Origin: Pogonophryne albipinna | Lineage: Eukaryota > Chordata > Actinopteri > Perciformes > Artedidraconidae | DNA length: 64,000 nucleotides | Reading direction: 5' to 3' | Assembly: GCA_028583405.1 (NCBI GenBank) | Contig: CM053263.1 | Coordinates: 1,281,215 to 1,345,214 of the forward strand | In this document: positions 48,221-64,000 of the stretch, in pieces | Numbering within the stretch: the stretch's first letter is position 1 | Layout: each line of letters begins with the position of its first letter | Position numbers and translations under genes: made by a program | Notes under the pieces: model-generated | What the model was told of the DNA's origin: nothing | The model's database searches: none | The model's input: the letters and a program-made list of their open reading frames with translations, nothing else

Positions 48221-50741
48221 CTCTGGTTGAACATCAACAAAGGAGCAAGGTTAGGTTGCAAGACGACCCAAGATTCACCTTCAGGTTACATTTCATGTTG
48301 TTATTGTTATTCAGCTAACCCTAAACACCCCCATTGTTGAGTATTGTTGTCATTTGTTTTCCTATTGTCATTTGATGGACACATTATGCCTAGCTTGTTG
48401 TGGTTTTGTTTTCTCACCCACACAGTTTTCACATATCTTCCCAATTTTACTATTTTTAAATTGCAAATAAACTAAAAGCTTATACAAAGCTTGGCCTCTT
48501 ATTGAATTATAATCTGAAGCAGCTGCATCATGATGAATGTGGCTCAGTTTCCTGCTGAGGCTCTTTATATTTACCCCTGACCCTCAGTGTGATTGAGTTT
48601 TAGAATCAATATGGCGCCCCCTCGCTAGATTCGCTCAGGTCTCTCCTATGTAATACCTCGGATCTGTTGTAATGCTTTCAGTACATGATTTCTATATCTG
48701 TCTGCATCCCATAATATGCTGCTATGTCTCCTTGACGACATGCCCAATAATAGCAGCGGGAGAGGTTGTCATGGATATGGTAACCTTAGTGATGCTGCTC
48801 ATCAGTCCTTCCAGAGGAAAGACAGGTAGGAACCAAAGTTTGAGGAAGTATCTTCTCCCAGGGAGGAAATATATGCTGCACTTAGCTCAGGAAACACATC
48901 TTTTAGTGAAACAAATGTTCAATAATCTGAAGTGTAAATAAATGTAATTTTTGCTCCTTCAAATGACACTTTCCTCCTCTTGCTCTTCTTTAATTCTTCC
49001 ATCTTATCAAATCAATATACTTTGAGATTGACCAAATAATGCTGTACTAACGAAGCAATTAGCTAATCAATAAAGCTCATTAGACACTAATTGATGGAGA
49101 GGAAAGAACACAGACACACATGTACACACATGTACACGCAAACATGCAAACACATACTTACATACATACATCCCCTGAGCAATAATGAGGCTTAATAGGA
49201 TTGGCAGTGATTGAGGATTGAGATAAGGCTGGTGTGATTCTGTGTGTGCACCTTCAGGTTAAGCTGCTTTATTTGATTGTCTGCATACATTTATATATTG
49301 TCTGCCATGTTTGCACGTCTCTCATGAATATGAGTTTAGGATGTTCACGGTTGCTCATTTGTGTGTGATAAGGTATGTGTGTAACGTTAGATGAATTGTT
49401 TTCATATATATAATATAATGAGTCATTTTTTGTCCTTAAACATGCATTGGAGGTTTTATTTGATCCAACTCTGATTTGCTTTTATCTAAGACCCTTTTAT
49501 TGGAGTTGCTGGCAGTTTTCTTTTGTCTTTTTAATAGTGTAGGTTTTCCTGTGATTCAGAAGCAGGCCTCCATATAAAGGTGTTATACTTCAGTCCATTG
49601 AAACCACTTAACGACACAGATAACACATCTCTGGGATTTAAACGTTCAATTGATCACTTTCTACAGTTCTGGAACCACTTTGAGATTCAACAGTCTTTAT
49701 TTCCATCAATGTCAACAAACACATCTAGCTACTTTAATACAATTTCATGAAAGATTAGAACAATAGAACTTCAAATAGGAATATACTTTCTATAGGTAGA
49801 AAACGTCAATGTTTTCTTTTATTTCTGACTCTATTTTGTTTATTTACACTTGATTTCAGAACTGTCTTTGCCTTTGTATCCAATATGTTACATTTCATTA
49901 AATTGGTGAAATAACCTTTAAAAGAATCAAATACCAATATTAGACTCCAGATATTGTCTGGTGTTTGTTCTTGGGTCGCCACCTGTCCCTCTGCCTCTCC
50001 CCATCAGCTCTGCTGTAGAGGATCAGGTTAACATGCTGTTCCTTTTGGTGCTGCTCTGCCGGTTGCTAGGAGTTTCTATTTATAGAAGGAGAGGAACGAT
50101 CAGCATCTATCTGTACGTTCACTTGTCTAAACAATCTTGGTCTGTGTTTTATTTTGGTGACGGTGTTGTGAGTGTGTTTGAGTGTGTGTGTGTGTGTGTG
50201 CCCAACTCTGAATAGTCACAGTGGTATGCAGCTACTCACAGTGCATCCAGATTAGGATGTAGATGTGTGTGTACTTTTACCAATAATATTTGTGACAGTG
50301 TGTATGTTGTCTATACTATAGAATGTTTGACTCACTCACTAGTTATCTGATCCTATACACATCAGTAGCCCTCTTTACATAGATTAGAACATTACAATCC
50401 CTTGCATGCTTGCTGCAGGACAACCAGTTCCAGCCATACTGGAGCCTGGGGAGTCATTATTTGAGAAATGTAAAATGCTGTTCCTGTTCAGTCCCCAGAG
50501 GAAACAAGGAATACCCCTGACAGTTCATATTAGAGACATTGGTGCTTTCCAACTCCGAAGTTACTACTTCAGAGTGCTGTTTAGTTTCTGCTCCATTGGT
50601 TCCATATTTCGGAGCCATTTTGTTCTAATTCCCCGCTGCTGCAGGGCTCCAGTGTAACTGATAATCAACCCTAAACACTGTGAAGAAAAAGTTTACACTC
50701 TACACTGAAAGTTGTCGTTTTATCTGATTAGTTTCTTTGTT
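48221..50741. other. Non-coding intron 3
   Basis: No exon was recognised. CA-rich patch at 49110-49155 and short GT run at 50179-50200. The segment 50405-50660 looks repeat-like (CCAGTTCCAGCC...TCCCC) without definable ends. Confidence 0.5.
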
Positions 50742-53935
<3,194 letters not shown>

Positions 53936-56900
53936 CACTCTAAAAACGAATTCAGGCGACCTTTCACCTCCACTTAATTAAATGCATGGTTGCAAGATAA
54001 AAATGTGAGTTAATTGATTTAGATAAACATTTTAAGTTGCAAACATTAATTTATAAGTTGTGTTGATTTAATAATGTTGGTAATTACATCAACTTAATAT
54101 TTTATTTTATTTGAACTCTGATTTCTGCGTTAATTGACTTAAAACTAAATTTAAGTTGTAGTTAGTAATTGGCTTGATAACTTAATTGTTCTACACCTTG
54201 AGTTAAGGATTTCAAGTCCACTCCCACTTAACATGCCTGGACAAGTTCCCACAGTTAAGACAAATAGAAATATACAAAGGACATTTTAAGGTGAGTGTCA
54301 TCTGTTGTCATTCAAATACAGTAGATAGCCTTGTAGTTGCACTGTATAGGCACATTGCTGTTTGACCAAAATTAGCAGCCTTTGAACTGTGAATAGTTCT
54401 GTGAGAGGATACAAAGTAGTAGAGGCTACTGTGAGAGTACAAATACTTTGGTTACTATTGTGATATCGCTTTTTATTAAAAATGAATCTCGGTGAAGCAG
54501 ATCAAGGACATGCTTCTTGAGGGAGGATCGTTATTTAGAGTTGTCATTGAAATGCAAGTTGTTGGCAGTCACCCATTCAGAATATATTCATTTAGGTCAT
54601 TTCTCTTTTTCCTTTTTCAAAAATAGCACAATACAATTGAAGTATGCAGAGAACTATAGCCATCCGCTGCCTTGTCGTGTACCTTGGAGAAAAGGAAGAG
54701 GACCTTTTCAAGGAGTTTAGCGACGTAATTAAAAATCTTGAAATAAAATAAAATCCAAGGGCACAGTGGACACAGGACAAAAGCACTGCTCTACAGTATG
54801 TCAGTTACATTTTGAAGCATATTGCACTTTTGGCCACACCCCAATCAATAATATCTTAGCAACGTTCAGCATGGATAGGTGTTGACAGCAATGGCGTGGG
54901 AAAAGGATTGTGTACAATTTGACAAGTGGCTTCTGCTCTTCACTTAACCAGTTCACATATTGTATGGAACCTGCAAAAAAGATGAGAAGATACACTAAAA
55001 CTTACACGGTTGTGATTGACAAAATCTGTCCACATGCATTCAAACACTAGGCAAAGTACTCAAAAGCACCTCTGTGTGTCTTCAGGACCACATTGCCATG
55101 ACGACACACACATGCAGACTCAATAGGTGAAAACAATACCAGTGTTGCTTTAGCAGCTGGTAATAATGGCTCTGAATTCGCTAAGAGTGACAGTTTAAAA
55201 AGTATGCAATTACCTAACTTCGATGTGATGGCAGCATGTATTTGCTGTGTCCCCATGTCCCATGGTAATATGGCTAATGTGTTTATTTATTATTTGTGGG
55301 GCAATTTAAATTTGTGTTATTTATCTTTTTTTTCTAGATTGAAATGAAGCTCAGCGCAAGTTCTTTCAGGAAGACTGGGTGTATATACATTCACTCCACA
55401 GCTGCATATAATCAGCTCATCACAGGCGTTCTCTTTAACCTATTACATTTCACCTCATTCTCCAGCAGCCAATCAGCGAGCTGCAGCCAAACTATAAAAT
55501 GGCTCTCCTCTCTCCTGCAGTCAGCTGTGATTTCAGGGGCCTGTACTACGAAGCTGGTTCAACCTAACCTGGATATGTTTGAGTTAGCCGGTTGGCCTAA
55601 TCCAAAACATACGCGCTGTCGCTAAGCTGTACTACGACGCTGGTTATCAAGTGGATCGCTCAAGCCAGCCGTTTCCTATCTAGTTAGGTGCACGTTCACA
55701 TGAAAGGGGTGGTATTTGGAGCATTCGACCAATCACAAACATGGAGAAGCGCACTGACAGCGCAGCGTCATACTTCCTGAATGAAAAGTGAACTTTAATA
55801 CTAGTCAAATATGAAGAAGTTAAACTTTAAACATCCATGACTTAAACACTTTATCCAGGATCAAAGCCACAGAGCTGCACCTGCAAGGTGAATACAGCTG
55901 GTAAAAGAAAAAGTGTTTGAATGCGTACATTAACAGGTTTATGATATCACTGCCCCGTCTAAGACACGATCTGACTTTAATTACATTTTTCTCGAGTGTT
56001 TCGTCAACTTAATGTGTTGCTTAAAATAATACTTCTGCATACAGTATGTGACACTGTGAGTGTTGCACGGCCAGATACGGCTCAGCTGACTCAGATAAGG
56101 AAATATATGATACATTATGATGTGATATGATGTGATCACATCATACTGTCATACATGTCCTATTATCATTCATATCAATATGAATGATAATGGGACACAT
56201 CGACGTCTGCACTCAGTGTACTTATGTTGTGGCAGATATTTAAGTAAGCTTTCTTAACGCTAATGTTATAATAGTCAGATTGCTTTGAAGATGGGAGGTG
56301 ATATTCTATTAATTTTCACGTTCACAAAGTCGGTGATTTTTGCCGGCCGTCTTTCCTGCAATGGCAGTTTTTCTGTATTTCCTTTCTCCTGTAATATGAC
56401 TTGATCGCTTTAAACTCCGCACACTGAGCTCTGATTGGTCAGCAGGCGGTGCTTTCACTGAGTTGATCTCTTAGCCTGCAACCTAACCTGGTCCCGACCA
56501 GGTTAGCCGCTAAGCATAAGTTACCATGGAGATCTAGCCTGCTAAAAAGAGAACCAGCTTCATAGGACCGGAAAGCCGGAGTTTTCCCTGAATTTAGCCG
56601 GCTAAGCGAAAATCCTGCTTCGTAGTATACCCCCCTGGTGTTCATGCACCTTATCATATGGCATGTGTCAATAAATGTTCAAACAAAATGAATTCTCTCC
56701 TGATTGAAACATCATGTGTTGAAATAAAACAACTGCAGTTCAAAATAAAAAGTGAATTGCCTAATATTTTTGTTGTGGAATTAATTAATTTCTTTCTTTA
56801 AAGGCAAAAACATGAAAAAGCTAAGAAAGAAAACTATTGAATACAATATATTTGGAGCAACTTAATTTATAAATGGTTGTCAACTTAAAAACGTGTGTTC

Positions 56901-57200
56901 ACAATGAGGGTAATTAAGTACATACAACTTAAAATTCCTTTTAAATCATGTGGTAAAACTAGTCGGAACAACTTAATCTTTTGAGTAATCAACTTCAAAA
57001 CTTGTGTTTATGCTACCAATTATTAAGTAAGTGAGTAATTAAAAACACCACTGATTGTAGAGGAAAAGCCTTCTCCCCTAACTCAAATAACTTTGTTGCT
57101 TTAAGACAATTTCATGAGAAGTTGTCTTAACTCAATAAACATCGATGCAAACTGTTGCGTTGATTCTCTTTGTTGAGCCAAGGCATTTGTTTTTGGAGTG
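53936..57200. mobile_element. TA-flanked element with nested insertion
   Basis: Outer ends CACTCTAAAAAC and GTTTTTGGAGTG are related inverted repeats, each directly flanked by TA (53934-53935 and 57201-57202), as for Tc1/mariner-type MITEs. Both margins are rich in AACTTAA and TAAGTTG words. Much of the middle is later insertion, including the transposon at 55536-56635. The true length of the original element is therefore unknown. Confidence 0.65.
55536..56635 (+). mobile_element. DNA transposon copy B (direct partner at 47248)
   Basis: Starts GGGGCCTGTACTACGAAGC and ends GCTTCGTAGTATACCCCCC. It retains the block around 55680-55760 missing from copy A and an extra ATCACATCAT/ATGATGTGAT inverted patch near 56110-56150. 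It encodes no recognisable transposase. It lies in the same orientation as copy A, 8.3 kb downstream. Confidence 0.88.
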
Positions 57201-58699
57201 TACTTTCAGCTAATAGGTCCCCTACAATCTCCTCTGAGCCTAATGCCAAACCTCAATCCGTTGATTTCGTTAGCACCAAAAACGAAGTACTGTTTGGGTG
57301 CAAACATTGACCTTCAGAAGCAACAGGAAGATGCACATAAGTCAATAACAGACTTGGAGCATCATTTTATTTCCCACCTCCTGTAAATTGTCAATAAAAC
57401 GAATGGATGCTCTTTTCTGATATGAATGCATTGTGATTGAATAACTAGAAGTGATTTAGTGCAGAATGGTCAGCTCTCTGACTCGCTGAATAAAAAGGTG
57501 CTGCTGTGTTGCAGTGTTTACTCTCTGTTAGAGAGAACTAGCTGTCATGTCGGTGTGGTATTCACTGACATTTAGCCATCTGGTCTGGGATCTGGCTCTC
57601 ACTCTCTATCTCCCTTTTCTATCTCACTCTTACACAAACACAACGTGATGTTTCATATAGACATCCTCAGTTGAAACACTTGCTGGTGATAAGGTGTGTC
57701 ACTATGATGCAGAACACTGTGTACCTGCACGCTTGCTAGTGTGGTTTGTGTGTTTTGCCTGCATCATCAAAGGACCGGGTTCCCATAGAAACAGATGTTT
57801 CCGTTTTCTTCCTGGTGGCAACATGTGACAGACTGTTTCTGTGTGTTTGCACATGTGTGTGTGTGCTATATCCTGAAAGTATGTCATAAGGACAAATACT
57901 TTTAAATTTAATACGGTAATAAGGTGAATCAAGGAATGGGTCGTATCCCTCATTTATCTCCATCATTTAGTCTATACCAAACACAAAGGAGGTGTAAATA
58001 AGGTGAAGCACATAATAATAATTAAGTTTTGTATTGTGCAAAAAAGGCAGCACTTACAGTATAGGCTTACAATATATGAAAGTACTTCCTTTGACTTTAT
58101 ACTTTGATCATTTAGGCCTACCATGACATGCAGTCAGCAGGGCCAGTGTTTGTTTGTATTTATTCCGGCGATGAGTCATCTACAGTGTACTAGTGAATTC
58201 ACATTAAAACATGAATATCAGCTGTGGGTTAGCTTGTGGCTCTTTATCAGTCATTGTTGAGAGGCAGATAGTCATGATCAATACAGTGGCCTGCTCTGAC
58301 TCTAAAGTGCTGTTTACACTCAGGTCCATTCACTCAATGATGTTTATCATGGAATCAATATGCATATTGGTATTTACTGTAGCAAGTCTCGTCACTTTAT
58401 CAATCTGTAAAAAAACAGTTTCCAGGGTGTGTTTTTGTTTCTTTTTAGGAAGTTGTGAAACCCTCCTTTATGGTGCATATAAGGGCATGCTAACACTTAA
58501 GGTCCAGTGGTTAGCTGCCCAAAAACCATTTCCCCAGGACTCCATTCTCAGATGTCTGCCTCTGAATGAATGGTACCCAGTGATTGCCATCAAAAAAATT
58601 ATTAGGCAAATCTATGGATAATAAAAAAAGGTTTGCCATGAAATATCAAATAGACATTTTAAGAAGTTCCTCGATGTTTGATTTATAGTTTTGAAGCTA
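57201..58699. other. Non-coding intron 3
   Basis: No exon recognised. The 136-codon frame at 58211-58621 has no known domain or splice-site support. Confidence 0.45.
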
Positions 58700-58707
58700 C
58701 TATTAGA

Positions 58708-59186
58708 CAGTGGTGTTAAGAAGTATATTTACTTAAGTACTGTACTGAAGTACAATTTTGAGGGACTTGTACTTTCCCTGAGTATTTCAATTTTTTTGCT
58801 ACTTTGTATTTTTACCCCACTACAATTCCGAGGTATATCATGTACTTTTACTCCACTACATTCATGTGATACCTTTAGTTACTTTGCAGATTTGGTTTAA
58901 AAATATATTACACAAGACTTTAGTTACATCTGACGTAACATTCACAAGCTACCCTGCAGCATACAAATACATTAAATTAGCTCAAAACATATCATATACT
59001 GTATATTATTGTGGATTGCGCCGATCTGCATCGTGAGTATTTTTACTTTTGGTACTTTAAGTATATTTTGATGCTAAAACTTTTGTACTTTTACTTGAGT
59101 AACATTTTGATTGCAGGACTTTTGATTGTACTCTGGTACTTCTTCTTTCACCTAAGTACAATATCTGAGTACTTCTTCCACCTCTG
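58708..59186. mobile_element. hAT MITE with perfect 8-bp duplication
   Basis: Begins CAGTGGTGTTAAGAAGTA and ends GAGTACTTCTTCCACCTCTG, with internal palindromic TACTTTTACT and AAGTACT words. CTATTAGA flanks both sides (58700-58707 and 59187-59194). Same family as 36152-36547. Confidence 0.94.
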
Positions 59187-59194
59187 CTATTAGA

Positions 59195-59474
59195 TAACAG
59201 AACGCTTGCCCTAGATAAGGAATAATAACTAAATATAAGTCCCACTGTAAAAGCAAAAGTGTTGAAAAAACTATTATGGTATTATATTTAATATTGTACT
59301 TAGACGTACATTAACAGTACATGACTAATAGATGTACAGAGCGCATATTCCCTGCTTTTTGTGTGATGAAACGACCTGGATCATTGACCAGACTTATTAT
59401 CTCTTATTGCCTACTTTTCTTCTGTCCTCTGTCATCCTATCATCAACTCCCCCTTCCTGTCCCCCAACTGTCAG

Positions 59475-59527
<53 letters not shown>

Positions 59528-60359
59528 AGACAGAGACCTCCCTATGCTGCACCCTCCCGCTCCTGGGAGGTGACCCAGTTTCCCATGATCCAATGCGGCT
59601 GCTTCTACTGCGTCGTTGCCGTAGCAATATTGTGAGGTCCTTTAATGCTGACTATGACTGCGCCATGAATAATGGATAGAGAGAGTGACAGTGTAATAGA
59701 CAGAGGGGATGGGAGACGGGGAAGGATGAGTGGAGAGAGAGGTAACAGAGGAGGGAACAAGTCAAAGATAAGAGGAAGGGACATTTGGCCTGTAAAGTGA
59801 TGAAAATATCAAGTTCAAAAAGAAACGAACAAACAATAATGGAGGGAGAAATGGAGGTATGAAGAATTTGAGTGATGGAGCTGGACAGAGAAATGATGAA
59901 GGATTCAAAAAAAGGAAAGTCTGCTCCTGTCACAGCTACAGTCAATTCAACACCAGTGAGTTGGTGTTTCACATCTTTTCATTCAATCTTCCACATTTGT
60001 TGAAATAACTCATTGAATGGGTTAGATAAGTGTTACCTTCTGGAAAACAGTCAATCTTCAGTGGTGACTTTATGCTGCACTTGTGCAGCAAATGCTTTTT
60101 GCTGAAACTATATTATTTATCATACATCTAAATGATCACCTGCTATTTTTATGTCGCTCTAAATGTAAATTGTCTTGCGGGTAATGTAGTTCAGTTTCTT
60201 TGACGTTAAAGGCCTTACACTATACAGTCAGTGAGACAAATTAATGGTCAGTAAACGCTTAGGGAGATATTCTAGTGTGTATGTGTGTGTGAGTATTTAT
60301 ATATATAACTGTCTGTAAGAATGTGTTTATGAAGGTGTGTGTGTGCTTATATGGCCATG
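59195..60359. other. Non-coding intron 3 with a GT tract and a purine tract
   Basis: A (GT)n run occupies 59479-59525 and a purine-rich stretch 59680-59930. No exon was identified. Confidence 0.55.
59479..59525. repeat. (TG)n microsatellite
   Basis: TG run of about 47 bp. Confidence 0.97.
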
Positions 60360-60783
<424 letters not shown>

Positions 60784-61671
60784 CAAAGAAAAGAGTACAG
60801 CATGTACGCAACCAGCCATGCTTGCTTAACGGATGTTGTGGGGGCTGAAAACATGTCTAACCCCTCTATTTTCCTGTAGTAAAGGTTCCAGTGTGTTAAT
60901 TGCACATGCAGTATTCTGAGGAGCCAGCTGTAAGGCTGTAATGACTGTCTTCTTTCAAGCCAAGACCTCTTTAAAGACAGAGGGCATATGTGTAACTGTG
61001 AGATGGAGGTTTACATGGGAGTTAAGTTGTTCAAAGTCTGTAGTGCAGTTATTTTTCATACTGGTCTAAACACTGAATGTCCTCTTTCACCATTTAGCCA
61101 ATTTAGTAATTTCATAAATATTGCGCTTATGATGTCGGGCAACCGCTGACAAATACTCTCATTATCTTTTCAAATCAATATTAACACAACTGGCAAATGA
61201 AGGTGAGGAAAGGAAAGGGCTGCTGTGCCAATGTTCAGCATGCCAGTTATTTCATTTGAACGATATCTCTATTTAGCCTATACAAATAGCCAAAACATTC
61301 AGAACCGAAGGATATATATTCAAACATAACCTTTTGTTAATTTTTGCCTTTTTTTCTCGTAATATTGAGAGAGAGAAAAGGGAAATGTCTTGTCTGTTGC
61401 AATACTTAATATACAGCATTTTTGCTTAATAATCACTTCAATGATTCTACTACCAACTTCTTGCCAAATGATTTTCTGTGATCAAGTAATGATTTATTGG
61501 GGTAATTAACTTCATTGTCTGTAAATTAAGCCAATTCCATGTTCAGGAAGTGATCTGCAGCTAGACATTGTGCTAACTACAACCAGACCTTAACGTTTGT
61601 GGCTCTCCGACGTGTAGCCATCTCCTCCAGTGAACCCGAGTTCAAAAGGAGAGAGCTGTACTACATATGCT
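60784..61671. other. Non-coding intron 3
   Basis: AT-rich, nothing supported. Confidence 0.5.
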
Positions 61672-61690
61672 GCACACACACGCACGCACG

Positions 61691-61755
<65 letters not shown>

Positions 61756-61784
61756 GCAGGCACGCACGCACACACACACACAGA
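61672..61784. repeat. (CA)n microsatellite with GCAC interruptions at both ends
   Basis: A CA run framed on both sides by CGCACGCACGCA-type units, a compound and roughly mirror-arranged repeat. A G run and purine-rich sequence follow (61796-61970). Confidence 0.95.
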
Positions 61785-62139
61785 CTTTGATGTGTGGGGG
61801 GGGGCGGAGCAAGGGAGAGAGACAAACAGAGGCAGAGAAGTGTAGTGCGCAGCTGAATATTGGGAGGTTACGGTTAAAGAGAAGGATATGGGGTAGACAG
61901 GACCAATGTGAGAGAGGAGGGGATTGTGGGTAAACTGAATGGTAAGAGAAGAGAGCAATGAAAAACAAAGGGTGAAGTTTAAAACGATTAAAATATTATT
62001 AAGCATGCTGTTAACAGTACTATATAAATAGTGCTATAATCGCTAGATATTTACTGTGATTATCTCAAAAGACTGATTGCTACCAAGATGTATTTACGCA
62101 TGTGAGTGTGAATGTGTGTTTACTTTTGCAACCATTTAT

Positions 62140-62487
62140 GTAGCTTAATCCCTGTTACTGCTGACTGCAGCACACACCTGTTGAATGGCACTTTAGCTGG
62201 CACACACACAAACACACATCCACTCTCTTTCTGGAGCAGACACATACACACAGGGGCATGTAGAGGTGCCCCCCCCCATTACTTTCTGCCAGAGCTGTCA
62301 ATCCTCACAATGCCATTGAGTTTGAACAGCAGTGGCTTCAAACACACACAGCCAACACTCTCTCCCATTGGCTGTTGTAAATAATATATTTTACTTCATC
62401 TAAAAGGCTTTGAAAGTGCCCACACAGCCTTTAACTTCAAAGCCAGAAGGTGACACAGGCACGCATACATTTGTTGAAAAAAATAAA
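62140..62487 (+). repeat. Duplicated intronic segment, copy 2
   Basis: Collinear with 60360-60783 apart from the microsatellite and a C run at 62270-62277. Confidence 0.88.
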
Positions 62488-64000
62488 GCCTTGTGCTTTA
62501 CTGTAGCGATGGTGTCCTCTAAGTTGAAGCAAGGTAAACCTTTTCAATAAAATGTCAACTTCCATAAGTCACAAGGTTGCAGATGAATTGAAGATATGAC
62601 GTGGTGCATACATCAATGCCACACACGATACATTGAGCAAACCTACAGGACATTTGAACATAAATAAGTTGTGTAAAGTTGATCCAAACCATCTATGTCT
62701 TGTCTTTGTTCATTTTAACGAGCGCCTGCATCCTTTAAAACGTCTGTGCTCCTCAGTGTGTGGAGCTGCTTCCTTGTAAACTTCTCTCTTCCCTCTGACT
62801 TCACTGTAGTTATAAAAGGATACAGATTGTTTCACAGCAATAATGACTTGGAAGTGAGTTTCTAGCCAAACTTTTAGGTTGCCAGGCAACTCGATTGACA
62901 CCAGCGACCGTATATGGACGTTTCCTTATTTTATCTTAGCTTTCAACTTCCTATCACTGCTACCCTGACTCTTCTGACACGTCCCATGTTTTTTCTCTGT
63001 AAAGCATTATGTCTTAAACTGGTCAGGTACTGGTTCTAAATCTCCTTTTCTCAGTGTTTCTCACACTATTATGTTGCTATCTCTTACATTCTTATACCAT
63101 CTCTCTCTTGTTCCATATGTCTTTCTTTGTCTTTTATTGCTTCTTTTTGTTCCAAAAATGTGCGTGTTAGTTAAAGGTTGGCGATATAAGGGCATACAAC
63201 TTAAGAATAACTTATACTACTTTCACTGGACCTATTTGTATATTTTGGCCTGCATTTGAAATGAAATTCTCCTAAAATACCTGGTTTTAATCATACACTT
63301 TTAAAAGCTGTCCCATTTGAACTGATCAGAGACTGGGGATTGTGCCACAAATAACCACTCTACAGTTACACATGTTGTATTAAAGCCAAAACATTGATTA
63401 CAACATATTTTCACTTCAAATATGTTCCATGTCTTTACCCGCACATTCAGGTCAATTCAGTTAATACATTTCCTCTGATTAATATTCATAAAGGCACACT
63501 TTAGGGAGAATACACAGTCTCAGCCCTGTAACCTCAGTTTTGTCTGATTTTTTTCTCTAAAGGAATTGTTCATGCCTTTGGCTAAAGTATGACATGTAAT
63601 GCAGCCAACCTGTTCACTTTAATAAAGCAATATAGCATCATCACTAGTGTAGCAATGGAAGGAGATGTTTTTCCTACTAATTATATGGCCAAGGGGTAAC
63701 AGGGTGATATGCACATGAAAGCATCCCCCTTCTCTTTCCTCCCCTGTCTCCTCCTCTCTCTGCTTCTTATCTGTTCACTTCTCCTTCTCTCTCAGCCTTA
63801 CTCTTTCCGTACATGCTCCCTGATCTAATTAAAATGCCATCTTCAGTTCACTGGTGAGCCCCCTCCCCTCTTCTCTCTGGGCTCTGCTGCAGTGTAAACA
63901 CGCTGTGTCATATTTAAAGTCTGAATCTGCTGTGTCATGATTTGAAAGCTAAGCGGCTGATCCGCCATGTTTGACAATTTGTCTGTGCCATGTTTTGGTG
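62488..64000. other. Non-coding intron 3 to window end
   Basis: No exon, including no sequence resembling the IS2-encoding exon 4 of cacna1c. Pyrimidine-rich at 63720-63800. Confidence 0.5.

Overview
The window is vertebrate nuclear DNA, almost certainly from a teleost fish. It is AT-rich and non-coding for the most part. It is crowded with long (AC)n/(GT)n microsatellites, hAT-type elements with 8-bp target duplications, a Tc1 transposon and an L2-type LINE, the mixture usual in fish introns. No bacterial-type genes, tRNA, rRNA or CRISPR structures are visible.

The one host gene I can support is cacna1c (L-type voltage-gated calcium channel Cav1.2, alpha-1C subunit) on the + strand. Two consecutive coding exons are present. 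Exon 2 (36599-37022) carries the cytoplasmic N-terminus, including the calmodulin-binding NSCaTE helix. Exon 3 (45281-45386) carries transmembrane segment IS1 and the start of the IS1-IS2 loop. The split lysine codon (AA|A) joins them in frame. Intron 2 is 8258 bp. Sequence before exon 2 is upstream intron, with exon 1 not found; sequence after exon 3 is at least 18.6 kb of intron 3, with exon 4 not found.

Layout. 1-6 kb: microsatellites, a LINE 3' fragment (3768-4058) and a small hAT-like element that split a (CA)n tract (4436-4684). 6-10 kb: several non-autonomous DNA transposons. 10.9-12.4 kb: a foldback element with arms of about 415-425 bp. 12.5-17.9 kb: a hAT-type element with a perfect 8-bp duplication, containing an L2 LINE and a possible TTAA-type element. 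18-25 kb: a hairpin, a small MITE, two hAT elements, and a Tc1 transposon whose 340-codon transposase is open with its DDE triad intact (21543-23153). 25-36 kb: microsatellites, purine tracts, a perfect 38-bp palindrome, a 779-bp hAT element, and a hAT MITE ending about 50 bp before exon 2. 37-45 kb (intron 2): a small MITE, purine/pyrimidine blocks and a 2970-bp element with 485-bp terminal inverted repeats. 45-64 kb (intron 3): two direct copies of one DNA transposon (47248 and 55536), the second inside a larger TA-flanked element; an inverted partner (50742) of a repeat in the upstream intron (31277); a hAT MITE (58708); and a locally duplicated segment (60360 and 62140).

Apart from the transposon proteins there is no second gene and no gene system in the usual sense. 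The points of interest are transposon structure, nesting, and possible effects on cacna1c splicing and RNA folding. Family assignments rest on motifs and termini read by eye, not on database searches.
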